Both the position numbers and the translations under genes were made by a program. Source: an uncultured Actinomycetes bacterium (GTDB lineage Bacteria > Actinomycetota > Thermoleophilia > Solirubrobacterales > 70-9). Taken from it: 37,817 bases of DNA. Shown here in pieces: positions 1 to 7,294 of the stretch. The stretch is from NCBI GenBank assembly GCA_937907435.1, contig CALCIA010000307.1:1-37817 (forward strand). Reading direction: 5' to 3'. The notes beneath the pieces were generated by a model. That model did no database searches. It saw only the letters and a program-made list of their open reading frames with translations, and had not been told where the DNA came from. The first letter of the stretch is position 1. Each line of letters begins with the position of its first letter.

Positions 1-94
1 TGACGAGGTCCGACTCCCGTCACGGATCCGTGCCACTCCCGACGCACTCCCGTGAGGCTCCCGCGCACGACCCGCCACACCTTCCGCACACCCG

Positions 95-140
95 CCCCTC
101 TCGCCACGGCCACAGCCTGCCCGGGCCGTGGCGAGAGGGG
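95..140. repeat. 46-nt hairpin repeat, left copy
   Basis: The arms at 95-111 and 124-140 are a perfect 17-bp inverted repeat (CCCCTCTCGCCACGGCC and its complement) around a 12-nt loop. The whole 46-nt element recurs as an exact reverse complement at 37502-37547. It lies about 180 nt beyond the stop codon of the minus-strand MmpL gene and could end that transcript, but there is no T tract. Flanking sequence from position 1, including the palindrome CACGGATCCGTG at 21-32, is also related to the right-hand copy, so the repeat probably continues past the window edge. Confidence 0.85.
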
Positions 141-152
141 CGCGTCCGTAAT

Positions 153-276
153 CCGGGCGACAGCTTGCGGGCCACCGTCCCTTCCGGGCGCCAGCTTGCG
201 GGGCTTGAGCCCTCCCGGGCGCCAGCTTGCGGGGCCTGGACCCCCCCGGGCGCCAGCTCGCGGGCCCCGGAGGCCT
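153..276. repeat. Four tandem 31-bp repeats
   Basis: Four units begin at 153, 184, 215 and 246, an exact 31-bp period. Each starts CCGGGCG followed by A/C-CAGCTTGCGGG; the last unit has CAGCTCGCGGG. Two inverted, less regular units lie at 37441-37493. The units abut with no variable spacers, so this is not a CRISPR. No gene is visible between position 1 and the MmpL stop at 317. Confidence 0.8.
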
Positions 277-316
277 CCGCGGGAGCCCCGGGGCTCCTTA
301 CTCGTGCACCACTCAC

Positions 317-2404
317 CTACGCCGGGCTCGACCCCACCTCCGGTACCCCGAGCGCTGGGCCGACCCGTTCGTGGAGGCGGCGCAGGGGCTTCGGGGACCA
401 CCAGTTGGCGCCGCCTAGGAGCTTCATCAGGGACGGGACCAGGAGGGCTCGGACGACGAAGGCGTCGAGGAGGACGGCCATGCCGGCGCCGAGGCCGAGC
501 TCCTTGAGGAACACCATGCCGGAGGTGACGAAGGCGCCGAGGGCGATGGCGAGGAGGACGGCGGCGGCGGAGACGACCCCGCCGGTGTGCTCGAGGCCGG
601 TGGCGATCGCCTCGTCGTCGGACGCGCCGCGGTCGCGGGCTTCCTTGATCCGGGTCAGCAGGAAGACGCCATAGTCGGTGGAGAGGCCGAAGACGATCGC
701 CGCCATCACGAGGTAGTCGGTCTGCTCGATGCCGCCCTGGGCTTCGGTGCCGAAGAGGCCCGCCAGGTTCCCTTCCTGGAAGACGAAGACGACGATGCCG
801 GTCGCCGCCGCCAGGGTGAGGAAGTTCATCAGCAGGGCCTTGATCGGGAGGATCACCGAGCCGGTCATCAACCAGAGGGCGGTGCAGGTGAGGAGGACCA
901 GGAGGACGATCGCGAAGCCGACCGAGTCGGTCACCGCGGCCTGGGAGTCCTTCAGTTCGGCCGCCGTCCCGCCTACCAGCGCCGGGAACGGGGCGGCCAC
1001 CGTGCGCAGGTCGGTGACCACGGTCTGCGAGGCATCCGAGCTCGGCGCGCCCGGCACGTTCACTTCGACCCGCCACACGCCGTCGCCGAGGTAGGCCGGC
1101 CGGCCCGCCCGCTCGACGCCGTCGACTTCACCGAGCGCGCGGCCGTAGCCCGCCACCGCCGCGCCGTCGCCGGGGGGCGCGTCGACCGCGACGAAGACCG
1201 GGCTCGAGTCCGCGTCGGGGAACTCGCGCTGCTGCGTTTCGAAGGTGGTCCGGGCGCTCTGGTCCTTCGGCAGCGAGGTCGCGTCGACGCCGGTCCAGTT
1301 GAGCCCCAGCGTCGGCGCGGCCAGCACGCACATCAACGCCGCCGCGCCGATCGCGACCACGGCCGGCCGCCGCATCACCCACTGCGCCAGCCGGTACCAG
1401 CGGCCCTCGCCCGCGGGCTTCGGCGTCACCTTGCCGAGGCGCGGCGCCATCAGGATCAGGAGCGGCGGCAGGACGAGGAAGGTCGCCGCCGCCGCGACCA
1501 GCGCGACGACGATGCCGCCGATCCCCATCGAGACGAGGAAGCGCTGCGGGAAGACGGTGAGGCAGGCGAGCGCCGCCGCCACCGTGATCGCGCTGAAGAG
1601 GACGGTGTGGCCGGCGTTGCGGAGCGTCGCCACCAGCGCCCGCGGCGGGTCGACGCCGCGGCCCATCTCCTCGCGGAACCGCGACACCGTGAGCAGGCTG
1701 TAGTCGACCGCCAGCCCGAGCCCCATGCCGATCACGAGGTTGAGCGCGAAGGGGGAGATCGCCAGCGCCTCGTTCACCGCGCGCAGGGCGGCGAAGGCGC
1801 CGAGGACGGTGGTCGCCCCGACCGCCAGCGGCAGGAGCGCGGCGACGCCGCGGAAGAAGAGGAAGGTGAGCAGCGCCAGCAGCGGGAAGGCGATGAGCTC
1901 CGCCGTCGCCAGGTCGGTGGTCGCCTGTTCGGAGACCTGGGCCTGGGCGACCGCGTTGCCACCGAGTTCGACCCCCGGCGCGCCGTCGAAGTCGTGCATG
2001 AGGCGTTCGGCGACGTCGGTTTCCGAGGCCGCGGTGCGGATCGTCGCCGCGACCATGCTGCTCTGCCCGTCGCGGGAGACGAGCGGCGAGCCCGCGGTGG
2101 GGAGGGTGACCTGGCCGACCCCGGGCTCGGCTTCCAGCGTCTTCGCCACCGCGGCGACCCTGGCGCTGCCGGGCGCGCCGTCGACCACCGCGACCACGGC
2201 CGGTTCGGCGGTCTGCCCGCTCGCCGCTTCGATCTGGTCGCGGGCGTGGGTCGAGTCCGAGCCCGGATCGACGAAGGCGCGCGAGACGTCGAAGCTCCCC
2301 GGCGCGGCGCTGCCGATCACGGCGACGACCAGGAAGGTCGCCAGCGCGACGAGGCCGAAGCGCCGGGGGTGGGCGGTTGCGATGCTTGCGAGGCGCTGGG
2401 ACAT
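317..2404 (-). CDS. MMPL/RND-family membrane transporter
   Basis: This 695-aa protein has the architecture of MmpL/RND-superfamily exporters: a transmembrane segment near residues 15-33, a periplasm-facing loop, a block of five or six helices, a second loop and a second helix block. Each helix block carries the Asp-Tyr pair associated with proton relay in MmpL proteins, seen as GLAVDYSLLTVSRFREEM in the first half and FGLSTDYGVFLLTRIKEA in the second. The length is normal for a short MmpL of actinobacteria. It is expected to export a lipid or hydrophobic compound; the substrate cannot be read from the sequence. It is divergent from the TetR gene at 2500, a classic efflux pump/repressor layout, and its leader contains the hairpin at 2420-2458. 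Confidence 0.93.
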   Translation of the reverse strand: MSQRLASIATAHPRRFGLVALATFLVVAVIGSAAPGSFDVSRAFVDPGSDSTHARDQIEAASGQTAEPAVVAVVDGAPGSARVAAVAKTLEAEPGVGQVTLPTAGSPLVSRDGQSSMVAATIRTAASETDVAERLMHDFDGAPGVELGGNAVAQAQVSEQATTDLATAELIAFPLLALLTFLFFRGVAALLPLAVGATTVLGAFAALRAVNEALAISPFALNLVIGMGLGLAVDYSLLTVSRFREEMGRGVDPPRALVATLRNAGHTVLFSAITVAAALACLTVFPQRFLVSMGIGGIVVALVAAAATFLVLPPLLILMAPRLGKVTPKPAGEGRWYRLAQWVMRRPAVVAIGAAALMCVLAAPTLGLNWTGVDATSLPKDQSARTTFETQQREFPDADSSPVFVAVDAPPGDGAAVAGYGRALGEVDGVERAGRPAYLGDGVWRVEVNVPGAPSSDASQTVVTDLRTVAAPFPALVGGTAAELKDSQAAVTDSVGFAIVLLVLLTCTALWLMTGSVILPIKALLMNFLTLAAATGIVVFVFQEGNLAGLFGTEAQGGIEQTDYLVMAAIVFGLSTDYGVFLLTRIKEARDRGASDDEAIATGLEHTGGVVSAAAVLLAIALGAFVTSGMVFLKELGLGAGMAVLLDAFVVRALLVPSLMKLLGGANWWSPKPLRRLHERVGPALGVPEVGSSPA

Positions 2405-2419
2405 TGGGGCTCCTCTCCA

Positions 2420-2458
2420 GCTGTTCCTTTTGCCGACCAGTCCGGCATAAGGAACAGC
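2420..2458. repeat. GCTGTTCCTT hairpin in the MmpL leader
   Basis: Sixteen-base arms (2420-2435 and 2443-2458) pair with one T/T mismatch around a 7-nt loop. The outer arm, GCTGTTCCTT with partner AAGGAACAGC, is shared with the hairpins at 12332-12370 and 35661-35707, which follow stop codons. Here the element lies between the divergent starts of the MmpL and TetR genes, so it would be in the MmpL 5' untranslated region, where it could attenuate transcription or act as a mobile palindromic repeat. Confidence 0.7.
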
Positions 2459-2487
2459 GCTTGCGGACGACCGTTCGGGAAGGTAGG

Positions 2488-2500
2488 TTTACACTGTAAA
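2488..2500. promoter_or_regulatory. Candidate TetR operator overlapping the start codon
   Basis: TTTAC-ACT-GTAAA is a perfect 5-bp palindrome with a 3-nt centre, in the divergent intergenic region and touching the ATG of the TetR gene (2500-2502). TACACT at 2490-2495 could be the TetR -10 box, which would make that mRNA essentially leaderless; the opposite strand offers TACAGT for the MmpL gene. It is a plausible autoregulatory operator. No convincing -35 box is seen. Confidence 0.5.
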
Positions 2501-3108
2501 TGAACGATGTCAACCAAGATGTGAAGATCCGGGGACGAAACGCGCGCGGGGAGGGCGATCGGCTGCGGGCGACGCTGCTCGAGGCCGCGACCGCGCTGCT
2601 CGCCGAGAGCGAGGACCCCGACGGCGTCTCGATGCGCGCGATCACCCGCCGCGCCGGGGTCAGCCCGACCGCCCTCTACCTCCACTTCGAGAACCGCGAG
2701 GAGCTATTCCGCACGGTGAGCGAAGAATGCTTCGCCGAGCTCGGCGCCGCGATGTGCGGGGCGGGGGAAGCGGCCGGCGCCGAGCCGCGCGACCAGCTCG
2801 TCGCGATGGGGCATGCCTACCTGCGCTTCGCCCGCGAGCGCCCCGGCCACTACGCCGTCCTCTTCCAGCGCCACATCACGCCGAAGGCCGATGACGACGA
2901 GTCGAAGCTCGGCCTGGACGTCTTCGAGAGCCTGGTCGAGGTGGTCCGCCGCTGCGGCGTCCCCGACGCCGACGCCTTCGACTACGGGGTCCTGCTCTGG
3001 ATGGCCCTCCACGGCCGCGCCGCCGTCGCCTCGGCGATGCCGGGCTTCCCTTTCCCGGACGAGGACCGCTACGTCGAGCTCCTGACCGAGCGCGTGCTCG
3101 GCGGCTGA
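2500..3108 (+). CDS. TetR/AcrR-family regulator with WHG-type C-terminal domain
   Basis: This 202-aa protein has an N-terminal TetR helix-turn-helix at about residues 22-68; the recognition region reads SMRAITRRAGVSPTALYLHF, followed by ENREEL. The C-terminal half contains LWMALHGRAAV, resembling the WHG signature of one TetR ligand-domain family. The ATG at 2500 fits a nearly leaderless transcript. The gene is divergent from the MmpL exporter, so it most likely represses that pump and responds to its substrate or a related compound. This inference rests on arrangement and family precedent. Glu codons here are mostly GAG, unlike in the secreted A/B genes. Confidence 0.9.
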   Translation: MNDVNQDVKIRGRNARGEGDRLRATLLEAATALLAESEDPDGVSMRAITRRAGVSPTALYLHFENREELFRTVSEECFAELGAAMCGAGEAAGAEPRDQLVAMGHAYLRFARERPGHYAVLFQRHITPKADDDESKLGLDVFESLVEVVRRCGVPDADAFDYGVLLWMALHGRAAVASAMPGFPFPDEDRYVELLTERVLGG

Positions 3109-3222
3109 CGCCGAGGGGCCTCAGGACCCCTGCGAGGTGCGCCCAGGTCCCCTGGCGCGCGGGGTGTCCGCGTGGGATGCTGAGCGGCCCACCTCACCAC
3201 CATCCACCGACAAAGGAGTCCC

Positions 3223-4236
3223 ATGTCTAAACCGCGCTGGTTCGGCGCCGCCTTGCTCGCGGCGCTGGTAGCGGTCGCGTCCCTTGCCCTCGTCGCCGCG
3301 AGCGGTGCCGCCGGCCCGCCCCTGCCGAAAGCCGCCAACGGCAACGCCGTTGAAGTGGTCGGCACCGGCGTCCCGACGCCCACCGCCTTCGCCTTCACCG
3401 GCTCGACCGTCTTCGCCGGCTCCGGCCCCAACGAGCAGTCGGGCGGTCCCGGCGGGCTCTTCACCGTCGCCGACGGCAAGGCGACCAAAGTGCCGAACAC
3501 GCCGCCGATCGTCTTCGGCCTCGCGTGGAAGTCGAACAAGCTGTACGTCTCGACCGGGCCGACGATCGTCGCCCTGAGCGGCTGGAACGGCACCACGTTC
3601 AGTGCCGAAAAGACGGTCTACGCCAACAAGAAGAAGGGCTTCCCCGGCTTCAACGGCCTCGCCTTCGGCCCCGAAGGCCGCCTCTACGCCGGCCTCGCCC
3701 TGAATCCGAAGTACGACCACAGCGCCGACCCGTTCAAGCCCTCGCAGGCAGTCGTCTCGATGACCGCCGCCGGCAAGGGCTTCAAGGTCGTCGCCGAAGG
3801 GCTGCGTCAGCCGTTCCAGCTGAACTTCCCGAAGGGCTCGAAGTACCCCTACGTGACCGTGCTCGGCCAGGACAAGGGCGGCGCGGCGCCGAACGACGAG
3901 GTCGTCGTCGCCAAGCCGGGTCAGAACTACGGCTTCCCGACCTGCACCTGGACCCTGCCGAAGCAGAACAAGCAGTGCAAGGGGTTTGACGAGCCGGCGA
4001 TCTTCCTGCCGCCGCACTCCTCGCCGATGGGCATCGGGTCGATCGGCAAGACCCTGTACGTCGCCCTGTTCGGCGGCACCGGCAAAGGCCCCGAAGTGGT
4101 GGAAATGTCGGAGCGCGGGCAGCCGCAGCCGCTGCTCACCGGCTTCGCCGCTCCCGTGATCGCGCTCGGCGTGAACAACGGCAGCATCTACGTCGGCGAC
4201 CTGACCGGCAGCATCTACAAGGTCGCCGCCAAGTAG
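3223..4236 (+). CDS. Secreted sorbosone/glucose dehydrogenase-like beta-propeller protein
   Basis: This 337-aa protein starts at ATG 3223 behind a clear AAAGGAG ribosome-binding site. Residues 1-30 are a signal peptide (basic start, AALLAALVAVASLALVAA core). The mature part has propeller-like repeats, including FNGLAFGPEGRLYAGLAL. It also has PFQLNFP, GQNYGFPTCTW and PHSSPMGIG, which resemble motifs of soluble PQQ-dependent glucose/sorbosone dehydrogenases and ScyD/ScyE-like proteins. Catalytic identity cannot be confirmed by eye, so a non-enzymatic propeller remains possible. It stands alone between two TetR genes and is followed by a GNRA-capped hairpin at 4252-4282. Confidence 0.75.
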   Translation: MSKPRWFGAALLAALVAVASLALVAASGAAGPPLPKAANGNAVEVVGTGVPTPTAFAFTGSTVFAGSGPNEQSGGPGGLFTVADGKATKVPNTPPIVFGLAWKSNKLYVSTGPTIVALSGWNGTTFSAEKTVYANKKKGFPGFNGLAFGPEGRLYAGLALNPKYDHSADPFKPSQAVVSMTAAGKGFKVVAEGLRQPFQLNFPKGSKYPYVTVLGQDKGGAAPNDEVVVAKPGQNYGFPTCTWTLPKQNKQCKGFDEPAIFLPPHSSPMGIGSIGKTLYVALFGGTGKGPEVVEMSERGQPQPLLTGFAAPVIALGVNNGSIYVGDLTGSIYKVAAK

Positions 4237-4251
4237 CGACCTCCGGCGGGC

Positions 4252-4282
4252 GGGCGGTCGAGGGCGAAAGCCCCGGCCGCCC
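4252..4282 (+). terminator. Hairpin after the secreted propeller gene
   Basis: GGGCGG (4252-4257) pairs with CCGCCC (4277-4282). An inner GGGC-GAAA-GCCC hairpin (4262-4273) carries a GNRA tetraloop. It starts 15 nt after the stop codon. There is no T tract, as is common in GC-rich actinobacteria. Confidence 0.5.
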
Positions 4283-4326
4283 CGCTCGGCGGCACCGAAA
4301 CAGCCGTCCGTAGACATGTACTTAGC

Positions 4327-4356
4327 TTGACAAAGCTGGTCGTCTCGCCTTACTCT
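4327..4356 (+). promoter_or_regulatory. Promoter of the locus A TetR gene
   Basis: A consensus TTGACA (-35, 4327-4332) is followed after 18 nt by TACTCT (-10, 4351-4356). The GTG start at 4368 is 12 nt past the -10, so the mRNA would have only a few leader bases. The paralogous gene at 28047 has the same arrangement: TTGACA, 18 nt, TACGCT, start 13 nt later. Confidence 0.7.
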
Positions 4357-4367
4357 GCCGCCCCGAC

Positions 4368-5015
4368 GTGGCGGGCCGCCCCCCTCAAGCACACCCACCC
4401 AACGGATCGCAGAGGCCCGACGGCCAGCGCGAGCGGCTGGTCGCTGCCGTCTCCAGGGCGGCGGCCGAGCACGGTTACGCCGGGCTGACGATCGAGCGGG
4501 TCGTCGACTACGCGGGGGTCGACCGCGATGTCTTCGACGCCCACTTCGACAGCCGCGAGCAGGGTCTTCTCGCCGCCCAGGAGGCCTTCCTCGATCGCCT
4601 CCTGTGGGAGGCGACGGGCGCCTGCGAAGGGCCTGCGCCCTGGCCCCACCGCCTGCGCGCCGGCCTTCGCGCGGTCCTCTCCTCCCTACTCGAAAGCGCT
4701 GCCCTGGCCCGCGCCCTCACCGTCGAGGCCGACGCCGCCGGCCTCCCCCTGATGGAGCGCCGACTCGCCGTGCTCGACGAGTTCGCCGACCTGATGCGCC
4801 GGGGACGGGAGCACCACCCCGCGGCCCGTCCCCTGCCCGACGTCACCGAGCGCCTCCTGGTCGGCGGCGTCGCCTCCCTGCTGCGCCAACGCCTGCTGCG
4901 CGAGGAGCCGACCACGACCGACCCCCTCGAAGCCGAGCTGGTCGAGCTCCTCCTGATCCCCTACCTGGGCCGCCAGGAGGCCCGCCGGATCGCCCAGGAA
5001 CCACCCGGCCCCTGA
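4368..5015 (+). CDS. TetR-family regulator, locus A
   Basis: This 215-aa protein has a TetR-type N-terminal helix-turn-helix at about residues 22-68 (RERLVAAVSRAAAEHGYAGL, then TIERVVDYAGVDRDVFDAHF). A helical ligand/dimer domain follows, containing LPDVTERLLVGGVASLLRQR. The GTG start is set by the promoter just upstream. It is a clear paralog of the protein at 28047 (VTERLLVGGVASLL against LTEQLLVDGVASLLARRLL; same PYLG...ARRIAQ end). In both places it faces a tandem TetR-TetR gene on the opposite strand, then a secreted A-B operon. It probably controls that locus; the ligand is unknown. Confidence 0.85.
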   Translation: MAGRPPQAHPPNGSQRPDGQRERLVAAVSRAAAEHGYAGLTIERVVDYAGVDRDVFDAHFDSREQGLLAAQEAFLDRLLWEATGACEGPAPWPHRLRAGLRAVLSSLLESAALARALTVEADAAGLPLMERRLAVLDEFADLMRRGREHHPAARPLPDVTERLLVGGVASLLRQRLLREEPTTTDPLEAELVELLLIPYLGRQEARRIAQEPPGP

Positions 5016-5079
5016 GGGCGCGCGGTCCGCTGCGGGGATCGGACGCCGAGGGGGCAAGGGACGGGCGCCTGCGGGGGAG

Positions 5080-5150
5080 GGCCGACAGGCGAGTTCGCAC
5101 TTCTCCGCGCTATCCGCGGGTTTCTGCGAACTCGACCCGGACGGTCGGCC
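5080..5150. repeat. GAGTTCGCA hairpin repeat, copy 1
   Basis: GAGTTCGCA (5091-5099) pairs with TGCGAACTC (5125-5133), and an outer GGCCGAC/GTCGGCC (5080-5086 with 5144-5150) extends the stem. The core, including TTCTCCGCGCTATCCGCGG, recurs almost unchanged at 14526-14574, also just after a regulator gene. It could be a bidirectional terminator or a dispersed palindromic repeat. No gene is seen in the rest of 5016-5321. Confidence 0.75.
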
Positions 5151-5321
5151 GCCGCCCGCCGAGGGCCAACGCGCCCCCGGACGCCGCTCGTGCAGTTGAG
5201 GGCGCCAGGGCGCCCATAACTCAGCGAGCGACGGATCTGGCGTCACCGAAGGCGCGCGGAACCGTGGCGAGAGCCGGAACCCTCACGGACCGGCGTCCTC
5301 ACCCCGAGCGTTGACCGCGCC

Positions 5322-6635
5322 TCAGGCAGGGCCGAAGGAGGCGACGACGATCCGGGCCGCTTCGGGCGCGAGGTCCGGCAGTGTCTCCAGGCGGCCCTCG
5401 GTGATCTCGTGCTGGATGACCGCCCAGATCGCGCTCGGGATCGCCTCCATGATGGCCTCGGGCAGCGGTGGGCCCAGTTCCGGCGAGTTCCGCAGGTAGG
5501 TGGTGAAGAGGTCGAGGGTCGCGTCGGCCCGGTCGAGGGCCGGCGGGCCGGCGGTCGGCAGCTCGAAGAAGGCCAGGCGGGCGAAGAGCTCGTTGCCGGC
5601 GATGTATTCGAGCATCGCGCGGAGGCCGGCGCCGATCGCCTCGGGGGCCTGCTCCTGGCGCGCGTAGGCGGCGGTGCTGAACCGCAGCGCATCGCCGCTC
5701 AGGATCTCGAAGGCGGCGATGAAGGCGTCGCGTTTGCTGGGGAAGTGTTCGTAGAAGGTCTGGTTCGAGGTGCCCGCCGCGCCCGAGATCGCCGGGATGC
5801 TGAGTGCTTCGTAGCCGCGCTCGACCACCACCCGCGCGGCCGCCCGCACGATCCGGTCGCGCTGGCCGAGCTCGGCGCGGCTGCGCCGGCTGTCCGGCGG
5901 CTCCTCCCAGCCGACCGTCGCGTCGGTCGCCTCTTCCAGATCGGTCTGCGGGACTTCCGCCGCGGCGATGGCGCGGAGCGTGACCTCGCTCTCCGGCAGC
6001 TGGTAGGCGAGCGCCCAGTCGCCCAGCACCTCCACCGTCCCGGGCAGCTCCGCGGCCTTGCCGTCGCGGAGGCGCCGGTAGGTGACGCCGCGGATCCCGG
6101 CGACGATCGCCCGCACCGTGGTCGGTGACACCTCGCGTTTCGACGGCGAGTGGTCGAAGCTCTGCTGGACCAGGGCCTCGAAGGCCTCGGCGGCCCGCTC
6201 GCGGTGCGCGACGCCGGCGGCGCCGAGGGTCAACGACTCGACCGCCGCCAGCGAAGCCGCGGCGGGTTCCTCGACCGCGATCTGCATGAAGGCGCCGAGC
6301 CCGGCCAGGAGGCGATCGCGGAAGTCGCCGCCGGAGCGGTAGGCCTCGCCCACCCGGACCTCGAGCTCGGCGACGATCGCGTCGAAGGTGGCGAGGAAGC
6401 AGTCCTGCTTGTTCTCGAAGTGCGCGTAGAAGGTCGTACGGGAGACGCCCGCGAGCGCGACCAGCTCCCGCAGCGTCGTGCCGACGAAGCCGTGCCGCGC
6501 CACCGCCTCGACCATCGCCCCCTGGAGGCGGCCGCGCTGGTGGTTCGCGATTTCCTCCGCCGACATCCGCTGCGGGCCGCCGCTGAGGCGCGGAAAGATC
6601 GGCCGGGTCGGTTGCGGTGAGTTGGTCGGCGCCAT
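5322..6635 (-). CDS. Tandem TetR-TetR fusion regulator, locus A
   Basis: This 437-aa protein is two TetR units in one chain. The first helix-turn-helix, about residues 36-82, ends VSRTTFYAHFENKQDCFLAT. The second, about 262-308, reads SIPAISGAAGTSNQTFYEHF, then PSKRDAFIAAFE. Each is followed by its own helical domain. Ordinary TetR proteins are about 200 aa and bind DNA as dimers, so this chain may act as a covalent pseudo-dimer or contact two sites. A close paralog lies at 28667. It is convergent with the TetR gene at 4368 and divergent from operon A1-B1, suggesting local control. Confidence 0.88.
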   Translation of the reverse strand: MAPTNSPQPTRPIFPRLSGGPQRMSAEEIANHQRGRLQGAMVEAVARHGFVGTTLRELVALAGVSRTTFYAHFENKQDCFLATFDAIVAELEVRVGEAYRSGGDFRDRLLAGLGAFMQIAVEEPAAASLAAVESLTLGAAGVAHRERAAEAFEALVQQSFDHSPSKREVSPTTVRAIVAGIRGVTYRRLRDGKAAELPGTVEVLGDWALAYQLPESEVTLRAIAAAEVPQTDLEEATDATVGWEEPPDSRRSRAELGQRDRIVRAAARVVVERGYEALSIPAISGAAGTSNQTFYEHFPSKRDAFIAAFEILSGDALRFSTAAYARQEQAPEAIGAGLRAMLEYIAGNELFARLAFFELPTAGPPALDRADATLDLFTTYLRNSPELGPPLPEAIMEAIPSAIWAVIQHEITEGRLETLPDLAPEAARIVVASFGPA

Positions 6636-6712
6636 CCCGGTGAAGATACTGACGCAGCCGTACCTAACCTAGCTCTAGAGCGGAAAAATCCCCCCAACCG
6701 CCTGGTACCAGC

Positions 6713-6776
6713 ATTTACATACTTTTGCGTAAATCATGTATCTCCCTTGACAAGTACTTCCCTTTTCTGATTGTCT
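6713..6776 (+). promoter_or_regulatory. Palindrome and candidate promoter of operon A1-B1
   Basis: ATTTAC (6713-6718) and GTAAAT (6729-6734) form a palindrome with a 10-nt centre. TTGACA follows at 6747-6752 and, at the 18-nt spacing seen elsewhere in the window, a weak TTGTCT at 6771-6776. Transcription from here would give A1 a leader of roughly 500 nt running through the tRNA-like element in antisense. The palindrome could instead serve the divergent TetR-TetR gene. Positions 6783-6956 hold no supported gene. Confidence 0.45.
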
Positions 6777-6956
6777 CCTCGGCGTCGGGACGGGGGGTCC
6801 GGACCGACGAGAGACAAGGGATACCCGCCACTGCGCGGCGGGGAGCCGGGGATGAGAGAGAACTTGCCACCGAACTTGATGACGCTTGCGCGCGCCGCGG
6901 GAGGCGCCGCGCGGCGCCAGACGCCTGAGCCCGTCCAGCGCGAGGCCCTGACATGC

Positions 6957-7120
6957 GAACGGCCCGCCGAGGCGGACCGTTCACGAAAAACTGGGAAGAC
7001 CGTTGAACACCAATCTCCAAGCCTCGCGCCTCCCAGTGTAGCGCCCCCGGAGGGAATCGAACCCTCTCTTCCCAGGTTGCGAGGCCTGGAGCCGGCGTCC
7101 ACCGGCGGGGGCTACCGCCG
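6957..7120 (-). ncRNA. tRNA-like structured RNA, copy 1 (antisense to the A1 leader)
   Basis: On the minus strand an acceptor-like stem GCCCCCG/CGGGGGC (7106-7112 with 7043-7049) encloses a D-like hairpin (7091-7106) and a consensus T-arm, GAGGG-TTCGATT-CCCTC (7050-7066). The strand where an anticodon arm should start (7079-7091) pairs over 13 bp with the 3' trailer (7015-7027), giving a pseudoknot. A second trailer strand, 6991-6999, matches 7067-7075 over 9 bp. A further hairpin (6957-6968 with 6971-6982) may be the terminator. Copy 2 at 16326 keeps the helices with different bases. It is not a canonical tRNA: the D-arm is abnormal and a normal 7-nt anticodon loop does not form. A TTGACA at 7180-7175 (minus) could be its -35 box, but the -10 is poor. 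Function unknown. Confidence 0.6.
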
Positions 7121-7294
7121 CATGCGCGGCGACCCCGACGCTAGGTGTGAAAAGCGCACACGTGGCGCGCACCGTGTCAATTCTCGGTGCCGAAACACAC
7201 ACAACTTCACCCCGTGCCCGACCGCGGCACGGACCGACCGATTTGTCACCAAGGACGGCGCATCCGCGTCGCACCTCTCCAGGAAGGGAAGCGA

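Noticed and set aside
153..276. CRISPR array
   Set aside because: The 31-bp units are directly abutting and diverged, with no spacers or cas genes.
587..2503. 638-aa plus-strand frame opposite the MmpL gene, and similar long frames (7322-9451 minus, 9880-12297 minus, 18403-20379 minus)
   Set aside because: Low-complexity Arg/Gly/Ala-rich translations with no domain, opposite well-supported genes; typical antisense artefacts of high GC.
7043..7112. Canonical tRNA gene (Ala, CGC anticodon)
   Set aside because: The T-arm and acceptor stem fit, but the D-arm is abnormal, the anticodon loop does not form properly in copy 2, there is no encoded CCA, and the anticodon strand pairs with the trailer in both copies.
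7043..7112. Prophage or island attachment site at a tRNA
   Set aside because: No integrase or transposase is present, and the duplicated block extends into the coding region as a paralogous leader.
6957..7120. tmRNA or a permuted tmRNA half
   Set aside because: No tag-encoding frame, no helix order matching tmRNA, and two copies tied to A genes.
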